From Mucilaginibacter sp. CSA2-8R (GTDB lineage Bacteria > Bacteroidota > Bacteroidia > Sphingobacteriales > Sphingobacteriaceae), in the NCBI RefSeq assembly GCF_038806765.1, contig NZ_CP152389.1, forward strand, positions 2,914,001 to 2,978,000: 64,000 nucleotides of DNA, given 5' to 3'. The notes below the pieces were generated by a model. It was given only the letters and a program-made list of their open reading frames with translations. It was not told where the DNA came from and did not search any database. Below, piece by piece: positions 17,556-25,411 of this stretch (its first letter is position 1; every line of letters begins with the position of its first letter). A program made the position numbers and the translations under genes.

Positions 17556-18129
17556 AATTAATTTTTATTCTGACCTTATTAAAGGGAATGACCCCTAACT
17601 AATTAATTTTTAAGGTGTAAGCAACTAAAAATAAAAATTTTTTATTTATGAAATATTTATACTTTTGCACTGTCGATCCAAGACATGTTACTTACAAATA
17701 GGGTCACTAGCCCCAGAGGTGTTTTAAAATAAGCTAAAACATTTTTACGTGACTTTCGTATGATGCTACGAATAGTCTGCCACAATGGCTATGCCAAATT
17801 GCTAATTTTTTTGGCTATTTTATAATTTTATTCTAAAAATTCGCTCATCTTTCTCGAGACGAAATATCCCATTAAAGAATACTTAAATAACTGCCATACT
17901 TGTCTTTTTGTCACATTCTTTTTAATGAAAATGGGCCAACAAATTGACATATCACTATAAGTGACAGATCAGCTGGTTTTGATAGGACGTATGCTTCGGT
18001 ATAGAGTTATATGTGTTTATCAGATCTTGAGCCTCGAGTAAAGACAAAGCAAGTCTAAACAAGAGTAAATTTTATTAAAACTAATCTATTATCTCTTAAG
18101 TTTACACCACAAAACACAACAACTACTAC
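17556..18129. other. AT-rich intergenic region upstream of the kinase and beta-protein genes
   Basis: This 574-nt gap separates two divergent genes. It contains a possible small RNA (listed separately) and a palindrome TCACTATAAGTGA near 17957-17969 that could be an operator. No protein frame is convincing. The AT content matches the transferred pair, so the left part probably belongs to that insertion. Confidence 0.4.
17674..17747 (+). ncRNA. Candidate small RNA with its own promoter and terminator
   Basis: A -7 box TACTTTTG lies at 17660-17667. About 55 nt after the expected start is TGTTTTA (17720-17726) paired with TAAAACA (17735-17741), followed by TTTTT, an intrinsic terminator. Between them, GGG-TCACTA-GCCC can form a small hairpin. 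A promoter and terminator with no ORF between them suggests a ~75-nt transcript. No match to a known RNA family is recognised, and the stem is AU-rich. Confidence 0.3.
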
Positions 18130-19722
18130 ATGGGTAAAGTATTTACCATAGCTCAGGGGCTCGAAAACTTGGGGGCATTGCGCAACGGGGGGCAGGGTTC
18201 GGTATATAAGGCCAAGCGCACCGGCGAAATTGTGGTGGCGGTTAAGCTGCTGCCTACGCCTATTTACTCGGAAAGTGCCGACGACAAAAACTTCCGCAAC
18301 TTCCAGAACGAGGTCGAAAAACTGAAAAAGGTTAACGAGCGCCCTACACCCCATGTAGTTAAAATTTATAGTTCGGGCATTACCGAGAGCGGCTCGTTGC
18401 CCTACATCGAGATGGAGTACATTGAGGGCCCCGACCTTGCCGAACTGCTGCAGCCCCCGCACGAACCGGTGTTTACCATCCCCGAGGTTATTAAGGTAGC
18501 TAACCAACTGGCGCTGGCCCTAAGCCATTGCCACCAGGTAAACGTTAACCACGGCGACATCAAGAGCAATAACATCAAATATAACGTTAATACCGGCAAC
18601 TACATGCTGCTCGATTTTGGCCTGGCCATCATGACCGACGAGCAGCGCCGTAGCAGTTTGCGCAATGCCGGTGCCGTGGAGTTTATGGCACCCGAGCAAA
18701 ACGAGGGCGAACTGCTGCCGCAAAGCGATATTTACAGCTACGGCGTTATTTTGTACGAGTTGCTGGCCGGCGTGGTGCCTTTCCCGCTCACCAGCAGTGC
18801 CGCCACCGCCCGCAACCTGGTAATGCTGGCCCACATGGAAACCCCGCCGCCCGACCTGCTCGAACTGCGCCGCCAGCACCTGCCCGAGTTTTGGGATGCT
18901 GATAAGCAAAGCCGCGAAATGCAGGTACCCGAGTGGCTGCTCAGCATCATCACCCGCTGTTTGCAAAAGCAGCCCAACCAGCGTTTTGCCAACGGCTCCG
19001 AACTGCACCAGGCCATACAGGCCCAGCACAGCGCCCTCACCATTAAAAGCGACACCGAAAAATCGCTGGTGCTACAAAGCCAAAACGACAGCCTAACCAA
19101 CCTGCTGCTGCAACAACGCGAAAAAACCATGCGTTTTGAGCGCGAACTTACCGAGGCTAAACAAGCCCTGGCCCAAAAAGAAAGCGAACTGGCCGCGCTT
19201 CAGCAAGGCCGCCCGGCGGCTGCATCAAACGCTACCGGCAGTGCCGCCAACACCACAGGTTTGCCCCCGCTCATCCAACCTAAACAACCCGGTATATCAA
19301 CCACTACGGCCATCATTTTAGGCTTCGTGCTGATTGCCTTGGGTGTTTACGCCGGTTACAAATGGATACCGGGTAAACCGGCCGACAGTGCCCAAACCAC
19401 AGCCACCACGCCAAAACGTAAGTTAGATACCACCCGCGACGGTAAGCCCATCATTACCCGTGCCGTTGTGCAAGCACCCAACCTCGAAAACCCTGGTCCG
19501 GACGCAGGTAAGGCCTTTACCGTATTTGCCGATTACGCCTACTTCCACAACGAACCCAACGAAGAAAGCAAACGCAAAGCCAACCTCAACAAATGGAACA
19601 AAGCCCGCCTGGTAGCCCAAGACGACCAGAACGGTTATATCTATGTGGAGTTTACCAATCGTAAAGGTCAGGTAAGTAAGGGGTGGTTAGATAAGAAGGA
19701 TTTATTAAGGTTGAGCGAGTGA
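18130..19722 (+). CDS. Transmembrane Ser/Thr protein kinase with C-terminal SH3-like domain
   Basis: This 530-aa protein has a Hanks-type kinase domain: Gly loop NGGQGSVY (19-26), ATP-binding Lys39 (VAVKLL), catalytic HGDIKSNN (141-148, Asp143), DFG (162-164) and MAPEQ. Residues ~320-350 form a coiled coil (Gln/Glu/Ala-rich). A single membrane helix (ILGFVLIALGVYAGYKW, ~395-412) follows. An extracytoplasmic C-terminus with an SH3-like pattern (YAYFHNEPNEESKRKANL ... GYIYVEFTN ... GWLDKKDLL) could bind envelope ligands. The kinase lies in the cytoplasm. It stands alone, with a repeat-rich region after it, so its substrates are unknown. Confidence 0.85.
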   Translation: MGKVFTIAQGLENLGALRNGGQGSVYKAKRTGEIVVAVKLLPTPIYSESADDKNFRNFQNEVEKLKKVNERPTPHVVKIYSSGITESGSLPYIEMEYIEGPDLAELLQPPHEPVFTIPEVIKVANQLALALSHCHQVNVNHGDIKSNNIKYNVNTGNYMLLDFGLAIMTDEQRRSSLRNAGAVEFMAPEQNEGELLPQSDIYSYGVILYELLAGVVPFPLTSSAATARNLVMLAHMETPPPDLLELRRQHLPEFWDADKQSREMQVPEWLLSIITRCLQKQPNQRFANGSELHQAIQAQHSALTIKSDTEKSLVLQSQNDSLTNLLLQQREKTMRFERELTEAKQALAQKESELAALQQGRPAAASNATGSAANTTGLPPLIQPKQPGISTTTAIILGFVLIALGVYAGYKWIPGKPADSAQTTATTPKRKLDTTRDGKPIITRAVVQAPNLENPGPDAGKAFTVFADYAYFHNEPNEESKRKANLNKWNKARLVAQDDQNGYIYVEFTNRKGQVSKGWLDKKDLLRLSE

Positions 19723-20341
19723 AGCTAATGAGTGAATGAGTGAATAACATTCCCTGTCATTTCGAACGATAGGGAGAAATTTTGCTACTTGCGATTCAGT
19801 GCGTTTTTAATTTGAGTTGGTGGTTGTTAACTTACTTAGTCTGCTCTATGCCGCAGAGGCATCTTACTTTTGTCTTGATACAAAAGTAAGCAAAAAATCA
19901 AGTCACCTCCCGCTTGCTTCTTTGCGCACAAGGCCGTTGCGCTGCAAAGCCGGGCTGCACCACAGGCTTCTTATATTTTGCCCTGGCTTCGCCGCGCTAT
20001 GCCAACGCTTCTGCAAAATCTAAAATGCCTTTGTCACCGCACGGGGCCCGCTTGTGCTGCCCGCCTTTCGGCCGAAGCTGGGGAGGAGACCAGGAAGCTC
20101 ACCCCCCTGCTCCCTAAAGGGCGAGTAGAATTCCTGCCCAAATCGTCCTTAGATAAAAATACTTTAGCAACTCTGACAGCTTATTGCTTAAATTCTAAGT
20201 TTGTTCAACTCACAGTCTCTTTCTGCTAATCAAAAACTCCCCTTTTAGGGGGCTGGGGGGCAAAAGTATCAAAAAGGCCTGCTAACAAGATGCCGCTATT
20301 GGTTTAAATAAAATTATTTCAATACCCCCTTTAATGCAAAG
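19723..20341. repeat. Repeat-rich intergenic region
   Basis: It opens with an ATGAGTGA tract (19729-19746) and then a half-element like those at 25100 and 27540 (GTCATTTCGA, 19758-19767). From 19850 a GC-rich element starts with a hairpin, ACTTTTGT-CTTGAT-ACAAAAGT (19867-19888), and gives several overlapping frames on the plus strand whose residues (Cys, Pro, Ser rich) look non-biological. A similar element with the same kind of hairpin lies at 33960-34140. I call no gene here. Confidence 0.5.
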
Positions 20342-20382
20342 AAGGCGCAACTGACAGGTTGCCCTGCAGTAGCGCCTTTTAA
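20342..20382 (-). terminator. Terminator-like hairpin after the coiled-coil lipoprotein gene
   Basis: AAGGCGC (20342-20348) pairs with GCGCCTT (20372-20378) around a 23-nt loop that can pair further. On the minus strand the stem is followed by CTTTG, on the plus strand by TTAAT. It lies ten nt past the stop codon of the minus-strand gene. Confidence 0.45.
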
Positions 20383-20392
20383 TGGCATTGTT

Positions 20393-22015
20393 TTATTGGT
20401 AGCTTAGCACCGTTTTGGTCTTTGTTGGAACGGATGAACCATTTTCAAAGTATTTTACAGCAATTACGCGTTTAAAATTAAAATAATAATTAGCCGGGCT
20501 CAAACCAACAATTGCGGTTTGCAAACCAGTGCCATTGCTTTCCAGTATCAATGTTTTTCTGTCAGCACTATTGGTAATGGTCCATCCCACCGTCGATCCG
20601 GTTCCCGCAGACATATCATAGGTTGTATTCGGGTCATTTTCCTTATAACAGGTTAATTCAATTCGCAGCCTGATGTTACCATTTTTTACGCTTGCGTTTA
20701 TAAAGTAACTTCCGGAATTATCAGTTACATCAGACAACAGGTTTTTATAACCTGATGCGGTGGCCGGATAACTAATTAAATCGTAAGATTTTTTATAAAG
20801 GTTAGCGTCTAAAAACGTTTTAATACCGCTTAAATCAACTTTGCTGATAACTGAGTCGGCATAAATTGAAGCGTATTTTGCCCTTACATTTTTAACTACT
20901 GCAGCAGTATCCATGTAATACAGATGGGTAGCTAAATCGTTCCCTAAAAATTTTTCGCTCAAAATACCGTCAGTTTCCAAATCCTGAGAAATGTCAGTCA
21001 ATATCTCCATTAATTCGCTATCGGTCCTGAAGCCTAATAATATTGATGATATAGACAGCAAAATTTTATTACGCTTTGCCGAACCTATCAGATTTAAATC
21101 TTCGGCCTTTTTAATACCCGAATTTTCGATACCAAAAACTTTTAATACTTCGGTTACTGCTTGTGTTTTGGCTTCGTCAAACGTCTTGCCCTGTTTAATT
21201 AAATATTCTACCCGTGGTCTTTCTAAGTGGGTAAGTACATTTATGTTCATCGTAGCAGACGAGTTAACTTTAATTAACCCGGTAAGCGATATTTTTGATA
21301 ACGAATTTTGTCCGGCCACTTCATTAAAATAAAAGCCATCCGCTACAGCCCGGCAAAATTTACCTTTCAAATTCTGCACCTTTAAACTAAACGAGCCGAA
21401 ATTGTCGCTAATGGTAGTGTTAAAACTTCGACCGGTTTGAGTTAGGGTTGAATCCATTTCATATAAAGACACCAACGACCCTTTAGTAAATGCACCCTTT
21501 TCAATACGACCACTAATTTCCTGTATGCTTGCTACTCCCTCCAGGCCGCTTAAATTGGAAGATAGTTGAGCAACCAGTGTTTGCAAAGCCGTATTGCTTT
21601 TATCAGTTACTTTTTGTTCACTGTAATTTTTATCAACTAAAGCGCTCAACTGATTAACAGTTTTTTTAACATCTTCAACTTGTACAGTCGTACTCACCAA
21701 CTGCAACGATGATTTAAGATTGGCAATATCGGTGGCACTGGCTGTACCAGACGCTTTAAGTTCGTTTGTTAAGACAGAAAGACTATTGCTTAGTGTTTTT
21801 AATGAGCTTACTTCGTCGGTATTAAGTTTACCTTGCTGCTGTAAAACAAGTACACTGTTGTTAATTTGAGTTATTTGACTTTCTAAGGCGGACACCCGGC
21901 TGCTTAATTCAGCAACTTCTTGTTTCAAGCCATTATCTTTTTTACACGATGAGAAAATACAGGCACCCACCAATACGGCAGACCATACCTGCCTTTTATT
22001 TAATAAAAATTGCAT
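20393..22015 (-). CDS. Large coiled-coil lipoprotein, unknown function
   Basis: This 540-aa protein has a lipoprotein signal (VLVGACIFSSCKKD). A long heptad-repeat region follows (about residues 30-130: LKQEVAELSSRVSALESQITQINNSV and similar). A globular domain with alternating strands (residues ~170-430) and a small C-terminal beta domain (FNFKRVIAVKYFENGS) come next. It would be outer-membrane anchored, with the coiled coil as a spacer. No enzyme motif is visible. It stands alone in the minus direction. Confidence 0.75.
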   Translation of the reverse strand: MQFLLNKRQVWSAVLVGACIFSSCKKDNGLKQEVAELSSRVSALESQITQINNSVLVLQQQGKLNTDEVSSLKTLSNSLSVLTNELKASGTASATDIANLKSSLQLVSTTVQVEDVKKTVNQLSALVDKNYSEQKVTDKSNTALQTLVAQLSSNLSGLEGVASIQEISGRIEKGAFTKGSLVSLYEMDSTLTQTGRSFNTTISDNFGSFSLKVQNLKGKFCRAVADGFYFNEVAGQNSLSKISLTGLIKVNSSATMNINVLTHLERPRVEYLIKQGKTFDEAKTQAVTEVLKVFGIENSGIKKAEDLNLIGSAKRNKILLSISSILLGFRTDSELMEILTDISQDLETDGILSEKFLGNDLATHLYYMDTAAVVKNVRAKYASIYADSVISKVDLSGIKTFLDANLYKKSYDLISYPATASGYKNLLSDVTDNSGSYFINASVKNGNIRLRIELTCYKENDPNTTYDMSAGTGSTVGWTITNSADRKTLILESNGTGLQTAIVGLSPANYYFNFKRVIAVKYFENGSSVPTKTKTVLSYQ

Positions 22016-22156
22016 AAGCGTTTAGAGTTGTACAAATATATTAAATGAATTATGCCACACAATTTTTTGCGGACTTAACATTTTACCCTTGTACGAAAAC
22101 ACTCATTTAAAGTTTATAAAGCTCACTGCAGAAATTTGCTCATAGCAATGTATTAC

Positions 22157-22828
22157 TTATCCCCACTTATTACTCAACCTGTTAATATCATTTACCTCAA
22201 GCACCTTACGGCCGGCAACGGTGGTGGCACAGATGATCATAGCACGGGCTACCTGCTGTAGTGTACTGGCCGAATCAGGAAATAAACGTTTAACAGCCGG
22301 GAACAGCCAGCCCACATATTTATACCACTTTAGCACATGTAACTGTCCGGGTACGGGCTGCATTACGCCGGGTCTGAAATTACACACCTTTTTAAACGGA
22401 AGCTTTTGCAGGTCGTTTTCGGTGCGGCCCTTAACGCGGGCCCACATAATGCGGCCTTTTTCAGAACTATCGGTACCCGCTCCACTTACGTAAATAAACG
22501 TAGAGTCGGGATTAAGCCCTGCCACCACACCGGCAAAGTGCAGGGTGGTATCGTAGGTCGCCAGGGTATAGTCGGCCTCATTTTTACCAATGCTGCTTAT
22601 GCCGGCACAAAAAAAACAGGCGTCATAACCTTTTAATTTTTCGTCGTCAGCATTCAGCGACATAAAATCGGGCACCAAGTATTCGGTTAATTTAGGGTGC
22701 TGATGGCCGGTTGGTTTACGGCTAACACTAAGCACACGTGCCACTTTAGGATGATTGAGGCACTCGAGCATAACGCCCTCGCCTACCATGCCTGTGGTAC
22801 CGGTGATGATTACATTGATCGGTTGCAT
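22157..22828 (-). CDS. NAD(P)-binding Rossmann-fold protein (SDR-like epimerase family)
   Basis: This 223-aa protein starts INVIITGTTGMVGEGVMLECL, matching the GxxGxxG dinucleotide-binding turn of extended or atypical SDRs. It has CFFCAGISSIGKNEADY after the fourth strand, a Ser/Gly-rich segment FIYVSGAGTDSS, and a Lys in MWARVKGRTEND that may replace the YxxxK motif, which is not conserved here. It is shorter than classical epimerases. Members of this group are often annotated as NAD-dependent epimerase/dehydratase or HTATIP2-like. Substrate unknown. Confidence 0.75.
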   Translation of the reverse strand: MQPINVIITGTTGMVGEGVMLECLNHPKVARVLSVSRKPTGHQHPKLTEYLVPDFMSLNADDEKLKGYDACFFCAGISSIGKNEADYTLATYDTTLHFAGVVAGLNPDSTFIYVSGAGTDSSEKGRIMWARVKGRTENDLQKLPFKKVCNFRPGVMQPVPGQLHVLKWYKYVGWLFPAVKRLFPDSASTLQQVARAMIICATTVAGRKVLEVNDINRLSNKWG

Positions 22829-22966
22829 AGGATAGTTAAGAGTAAAAGCGAAATATTTTGTTACAACAGCCGGTCAGAAAATGCGTTTGCACTTTGCAGA
22901 GACTGTGTTTGTAAAAACTTTGCTACGTTTTGTAACAAGCAGTTAAATGCAAGCGACTAATTACAA

Positions 22967-23524
22967 ATGAAGACGTTAATTACTTTACTTACCTGCTTAC
23001 TCATAAGCTTTTCGGCATCGGCTCAACAGCAAAAAATATTGCAGCCGAAAACGAGCGTTCAGTTACCCCATCCCATAGTTTCTCATTCGCCAACGGATGC
23101 ATCTCGTCCAAAGCTAACTGCGGTTGCCATGCCGCCTTACCATCCGGCTGAGCACCCCTTGTACAAAACCATAGTACAGATGGACAGCCTTTACTTTGAC
23201 ACCTACAACCATAGCAAGGCCGCTCTCATGGATTCGCTCACGGCTGATGACATTGAGTTTTACCATGACCGTGGCGGGCTTATCACTTCTAAACAGGAAT
23301 TGCTGCAGTCGATCCAAAAAAACATATTTGGCAAAGTAAACCGGGTGCTGAGCCCGGGCAGTATTGAGGTTTACGAAATACCCAATTACGGTGCTATTGA
23401 GTTTGGCTACCATAGCTTCCGCAACCTGGTTGAGCACAGCGAAAGCCGTCCGGCTAAGTTTGTCGTCACGTGGAGGTTTAAAGACAACCGTTGGCAGGTT
23501 ACGAGGGTAGTAAGCTTACATTAG
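22967..23524 (+). CDS. Secreted DUF4440 / SnoaL-like protein
   Basis: This 185-aa protein has a Sec signal (MKTLITLLTCLLISFSASAQQ). Residues ~75-185 form one NTF2-like fold: MDSLYFDTYNHSKAALMDSLTADDIEFYHDRGGLITSK, then QLLQSIQKNIF, and the C-terminal strands KFVVTWRFKDNRWQVTRVVSLH. DUF4440 domains bind or isomerise small molecules. No clear active site is visible. It is divergent from the Rossmann protein, with a short shared promoter region. Confidence 0.8.
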   Translation: MKTLITLLTCLLISFSASAQQQKILQPKTSVQLPHPIVSHSPTDASRPKLTAVAMPPYHPAEHPLYKTIVQMDSLYFDTYNHSKAALMDSLTADDIEFYHDRGGLITSKQELLQSIQKNIFGKVNRVLSPGSIEVYEIPNYGAIEFGYHSFRNLVEHSESRPAKFVVTWRFKDNRWQVTRVVSLH

Positions 23525-23767
23525 CAGATAGTAAGTGGTTAAATAAAGCTGCAAATGGGTTAGACAACTTATTGTCTTACAGATACCTATCTAGGTGAGC
23601 AGGTTAAATTACTGGTTGTCATCCGGCTACAGGCGGTCCTTAATACCACTTACAAGCTCATTAAGCTTAGAGCGGTTGCAAGCCTTTGTCAATGCACTCA
23701 TTCATAAATCACTCATTCACTCATTGGCTAAAACCGTACCTTTGCATCAAAGCAAGTAACCCGATAC

Positions 23768-24673
23768 ATGACCAACCCTCCTGCTCCGGCCGATAAAACC
23801 AACCTGCACCCGCGCAACCTGCACCGCGGACGCTACCCGTTTAACGAGCTTACCAAAGCTCTGCCCGCCCTGCGCCAATATCTTACCCGCAACGAGCAAA
23901 ACGAGCCGACCATCAATTTTACCGACCCCGAAGCCGTAAAAGTGCTAAACCAGGCTTTGCTGAAGCACTATTACAAAATTACCTCGTGGGACATCCCCGA
24001 GGGATTTTTATGTCCGCCTATACCTGGCCGCGCCGATTACCTGCATTACCTGGCCGATGTACTGGCCGAGGGAAACAACGACACCATCCCTACCGGCGCC
24101 GGCGTAAAGGTGCTCGACGTAGGCGTGGGCGCTAACTGCATTTACCCTTTACTGGGCCACCAGGCTTACGGCTGGAACTTTGTGGGTACCGAGGCCGACT
24201 ACATTGCCGCCGCCTGGGCACAAAAAACGGTGGATACCAATGGCCTTAACAAGGCTATCCAAATCCGCAAGCAAACGTCGTACAACCATATTTTTGAGGG
24301 CATCATTAAGCCCGGCGAAAAATTCGACATCACCATGTGTAATCCGCCCTTCCATTCGTCATCGCGCGAGGTGAAAGAAAAATCGCAGCGCAAGTGGGAA
24401 AAGCTGGGTCAGGACACGGCTGCAGGCCTCAACTTTGGCGGCCGCAACAACGAGTTATGGTGCGAAGGCGGCGAACCGCGTTTTTTAAATAAAATGATGA
24501 GCGAAAGCAAGCAGTTTGCCGGTCAGTGCAAATGGTTTTCGTCGCTTATTTCCCAAAAAACCACCCTGCCGGGCTGCTACAAATCGCTCGACTACCTGGG
24601 CGCTGCCGAAGTCAAAACCATTCCCATGTCGCAAGGCCAAAAGGTAAGCCGCATTTTGGTGTGGAGATTCTAG
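23768..24673 (+). CDS. rlmF: 23S rRNA (adenine(1618)-N6)-methyltransferase RlmF
   Basis: This 301-aa protein opens with LHPRNLHRGRYPFNELTKALPAL, the typical RlmF N-terminus. It has the SAM-binding motif VKVLDVGVGANCIYPLLG and the catalytic N6-adenine MTase motif NPPFHSS, followed by RNNELWCEGGEPRFL. The enzyme methylates A1618 (E. coli numbering) of 23S rRNA. The gene is flanked by TCACTCAT-type repeats on both sides (23697-23726 and 24683-24710). Confidence 0.95.
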   Translation: MTNPPAPADKTNLHPRNLHRGRYPFNELTKALPALRQYLTRNEQNEPTINFTDPEAVKVLNQALLKHYYKITSWDIPEGFLCPPIPGRADYLHYLADVLAEGNNDTIPTGAGVKVLDVGVGANCIYPLLGHQAYGWNFVGTEADYIAAAWAQKTVDTNGLNKAIQIRKQTSYNHIFEGIIKPGEKFDITMCNPPFHSSSREVKEKSQRKWEKLGQDTAAGLNFGGRNNELWCEGGEPRFLNKMMSESKQFAGQCKWFSSLISQKTTLPGCYKSLDYLGAAEVKTIPMSQGQKVSRILVWRF

Positions 24674-25240
24674 ACAATTAATGAGTTTTGAATGAGTGAT
24701 TGAGTGAATTTGGGTGTGCTGATGTGCAGATGGGAGTTGATAAGTATGTTAATTGGGATACTTTCTCCCTTAGCTCTTGTTTTGTGGCTCTATTCTCTTC
24801 ATACTTAGCTCGTGATTTCTGATTCTCTCCGCCACACTTGTCATCTCGAATGCTTATGAGAAATCTTGATACTGATGATAAGTAACCGCTGTTATTTAGT
24901 CATCTACATTCATTACTCTTTACTCTAAAAATACCGGCTGCGTCATTGCGAGGAACGAAGCAATCTCTTTAGGACAAGCTCGCCGCCGGATTAATAAAGC
25001 GGTGCACGAACGCTGGCTCAGCTTAAAGAAATTGCTTCGTTCCTCGTAGTGACGGCTTTTTTTTGCGTGAAAGAAAAGCGTAGTCCAACCGTCGCAATTA
25101 TCAAGATTCTCGTTATCACTCGAAATGACAGTTTGAGTGAGAGAGCCAATAACCAAGATTACAGATACTAATACATTCATTAGTCAATTTCACTGATTCA
25201 CCGACCAACGGACTCTCTCATTCTGTCATTCACTCATTGC
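24674..25240. repeat. Mosaic of intergenic repeats between rlmF and kup
   Basis: In order: an ATGAGTGA tract (24683-24710); a GTCATCTCGA half-element (24840-24850); a full inverted-repeat element at 24941-25054 whose ends read CGTCATTGCGAGGAACGAAG and its complement, with ~60 nt between the arms; a second GTCATTTCGA-type half-element near 25100-25133; and a TCACTCAT tract (25190-25240). No gene is credible. These look like short non-autonomous mobile repeats inserted in or next to each other. Confidence 0.55.
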
Positions 25241-25252
25241 TTTCCCGCCTCT

Positions 25253-25366
25253 CCAAAATGGAAAACCACCCTACCAAAATGAAAGGGTGATATCAACAGC
25301 CAAAAACCCAAAAGTGCCCTTTTTCCATAATGGAAGGCCTTTTTTTCAAAATGGCATACCCCTTGT
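25253..25366 (+). promoter_or_regulatory. Candidate sigma-54 promoter with upstream palindromes before kup
   Basis: TGGCAT (25352-25357), a 5-nt spacer and TTGT (25363-25366) match the -24/-12 arrangement TGGCAC-N5-TTGC with two differences. Upstream are related dyads: CCAAAATGG (25253-25261), CCAAAATGA (25274-25282) and a perfect TTCCATAATGGAA (25323-25335). They could bind an activator. The kup start codon is 46 nt after the -12 element. Confidence 0.4.
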
Positions 25367-25411
25367 TCGCGGCTTTGTAACTATTGAAATATTGGTTTTG
25401 TTAAAATTTCC

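Noticed and set aside
18520..19029. 169-aa antisense frame in the kinase gene
   Set aside because: Low-complexity Val/Ala/Gln composition typical of a shadow frame; no start context or domain.
19817..20229. Overlapping 67-83 aa plus-strand frames after the kinase gene
   Set aside because: They lie in a GC-rich repeat element related to 33960-34140; Cys/Pro/Ser-rich composition suggests non-coding repeat.
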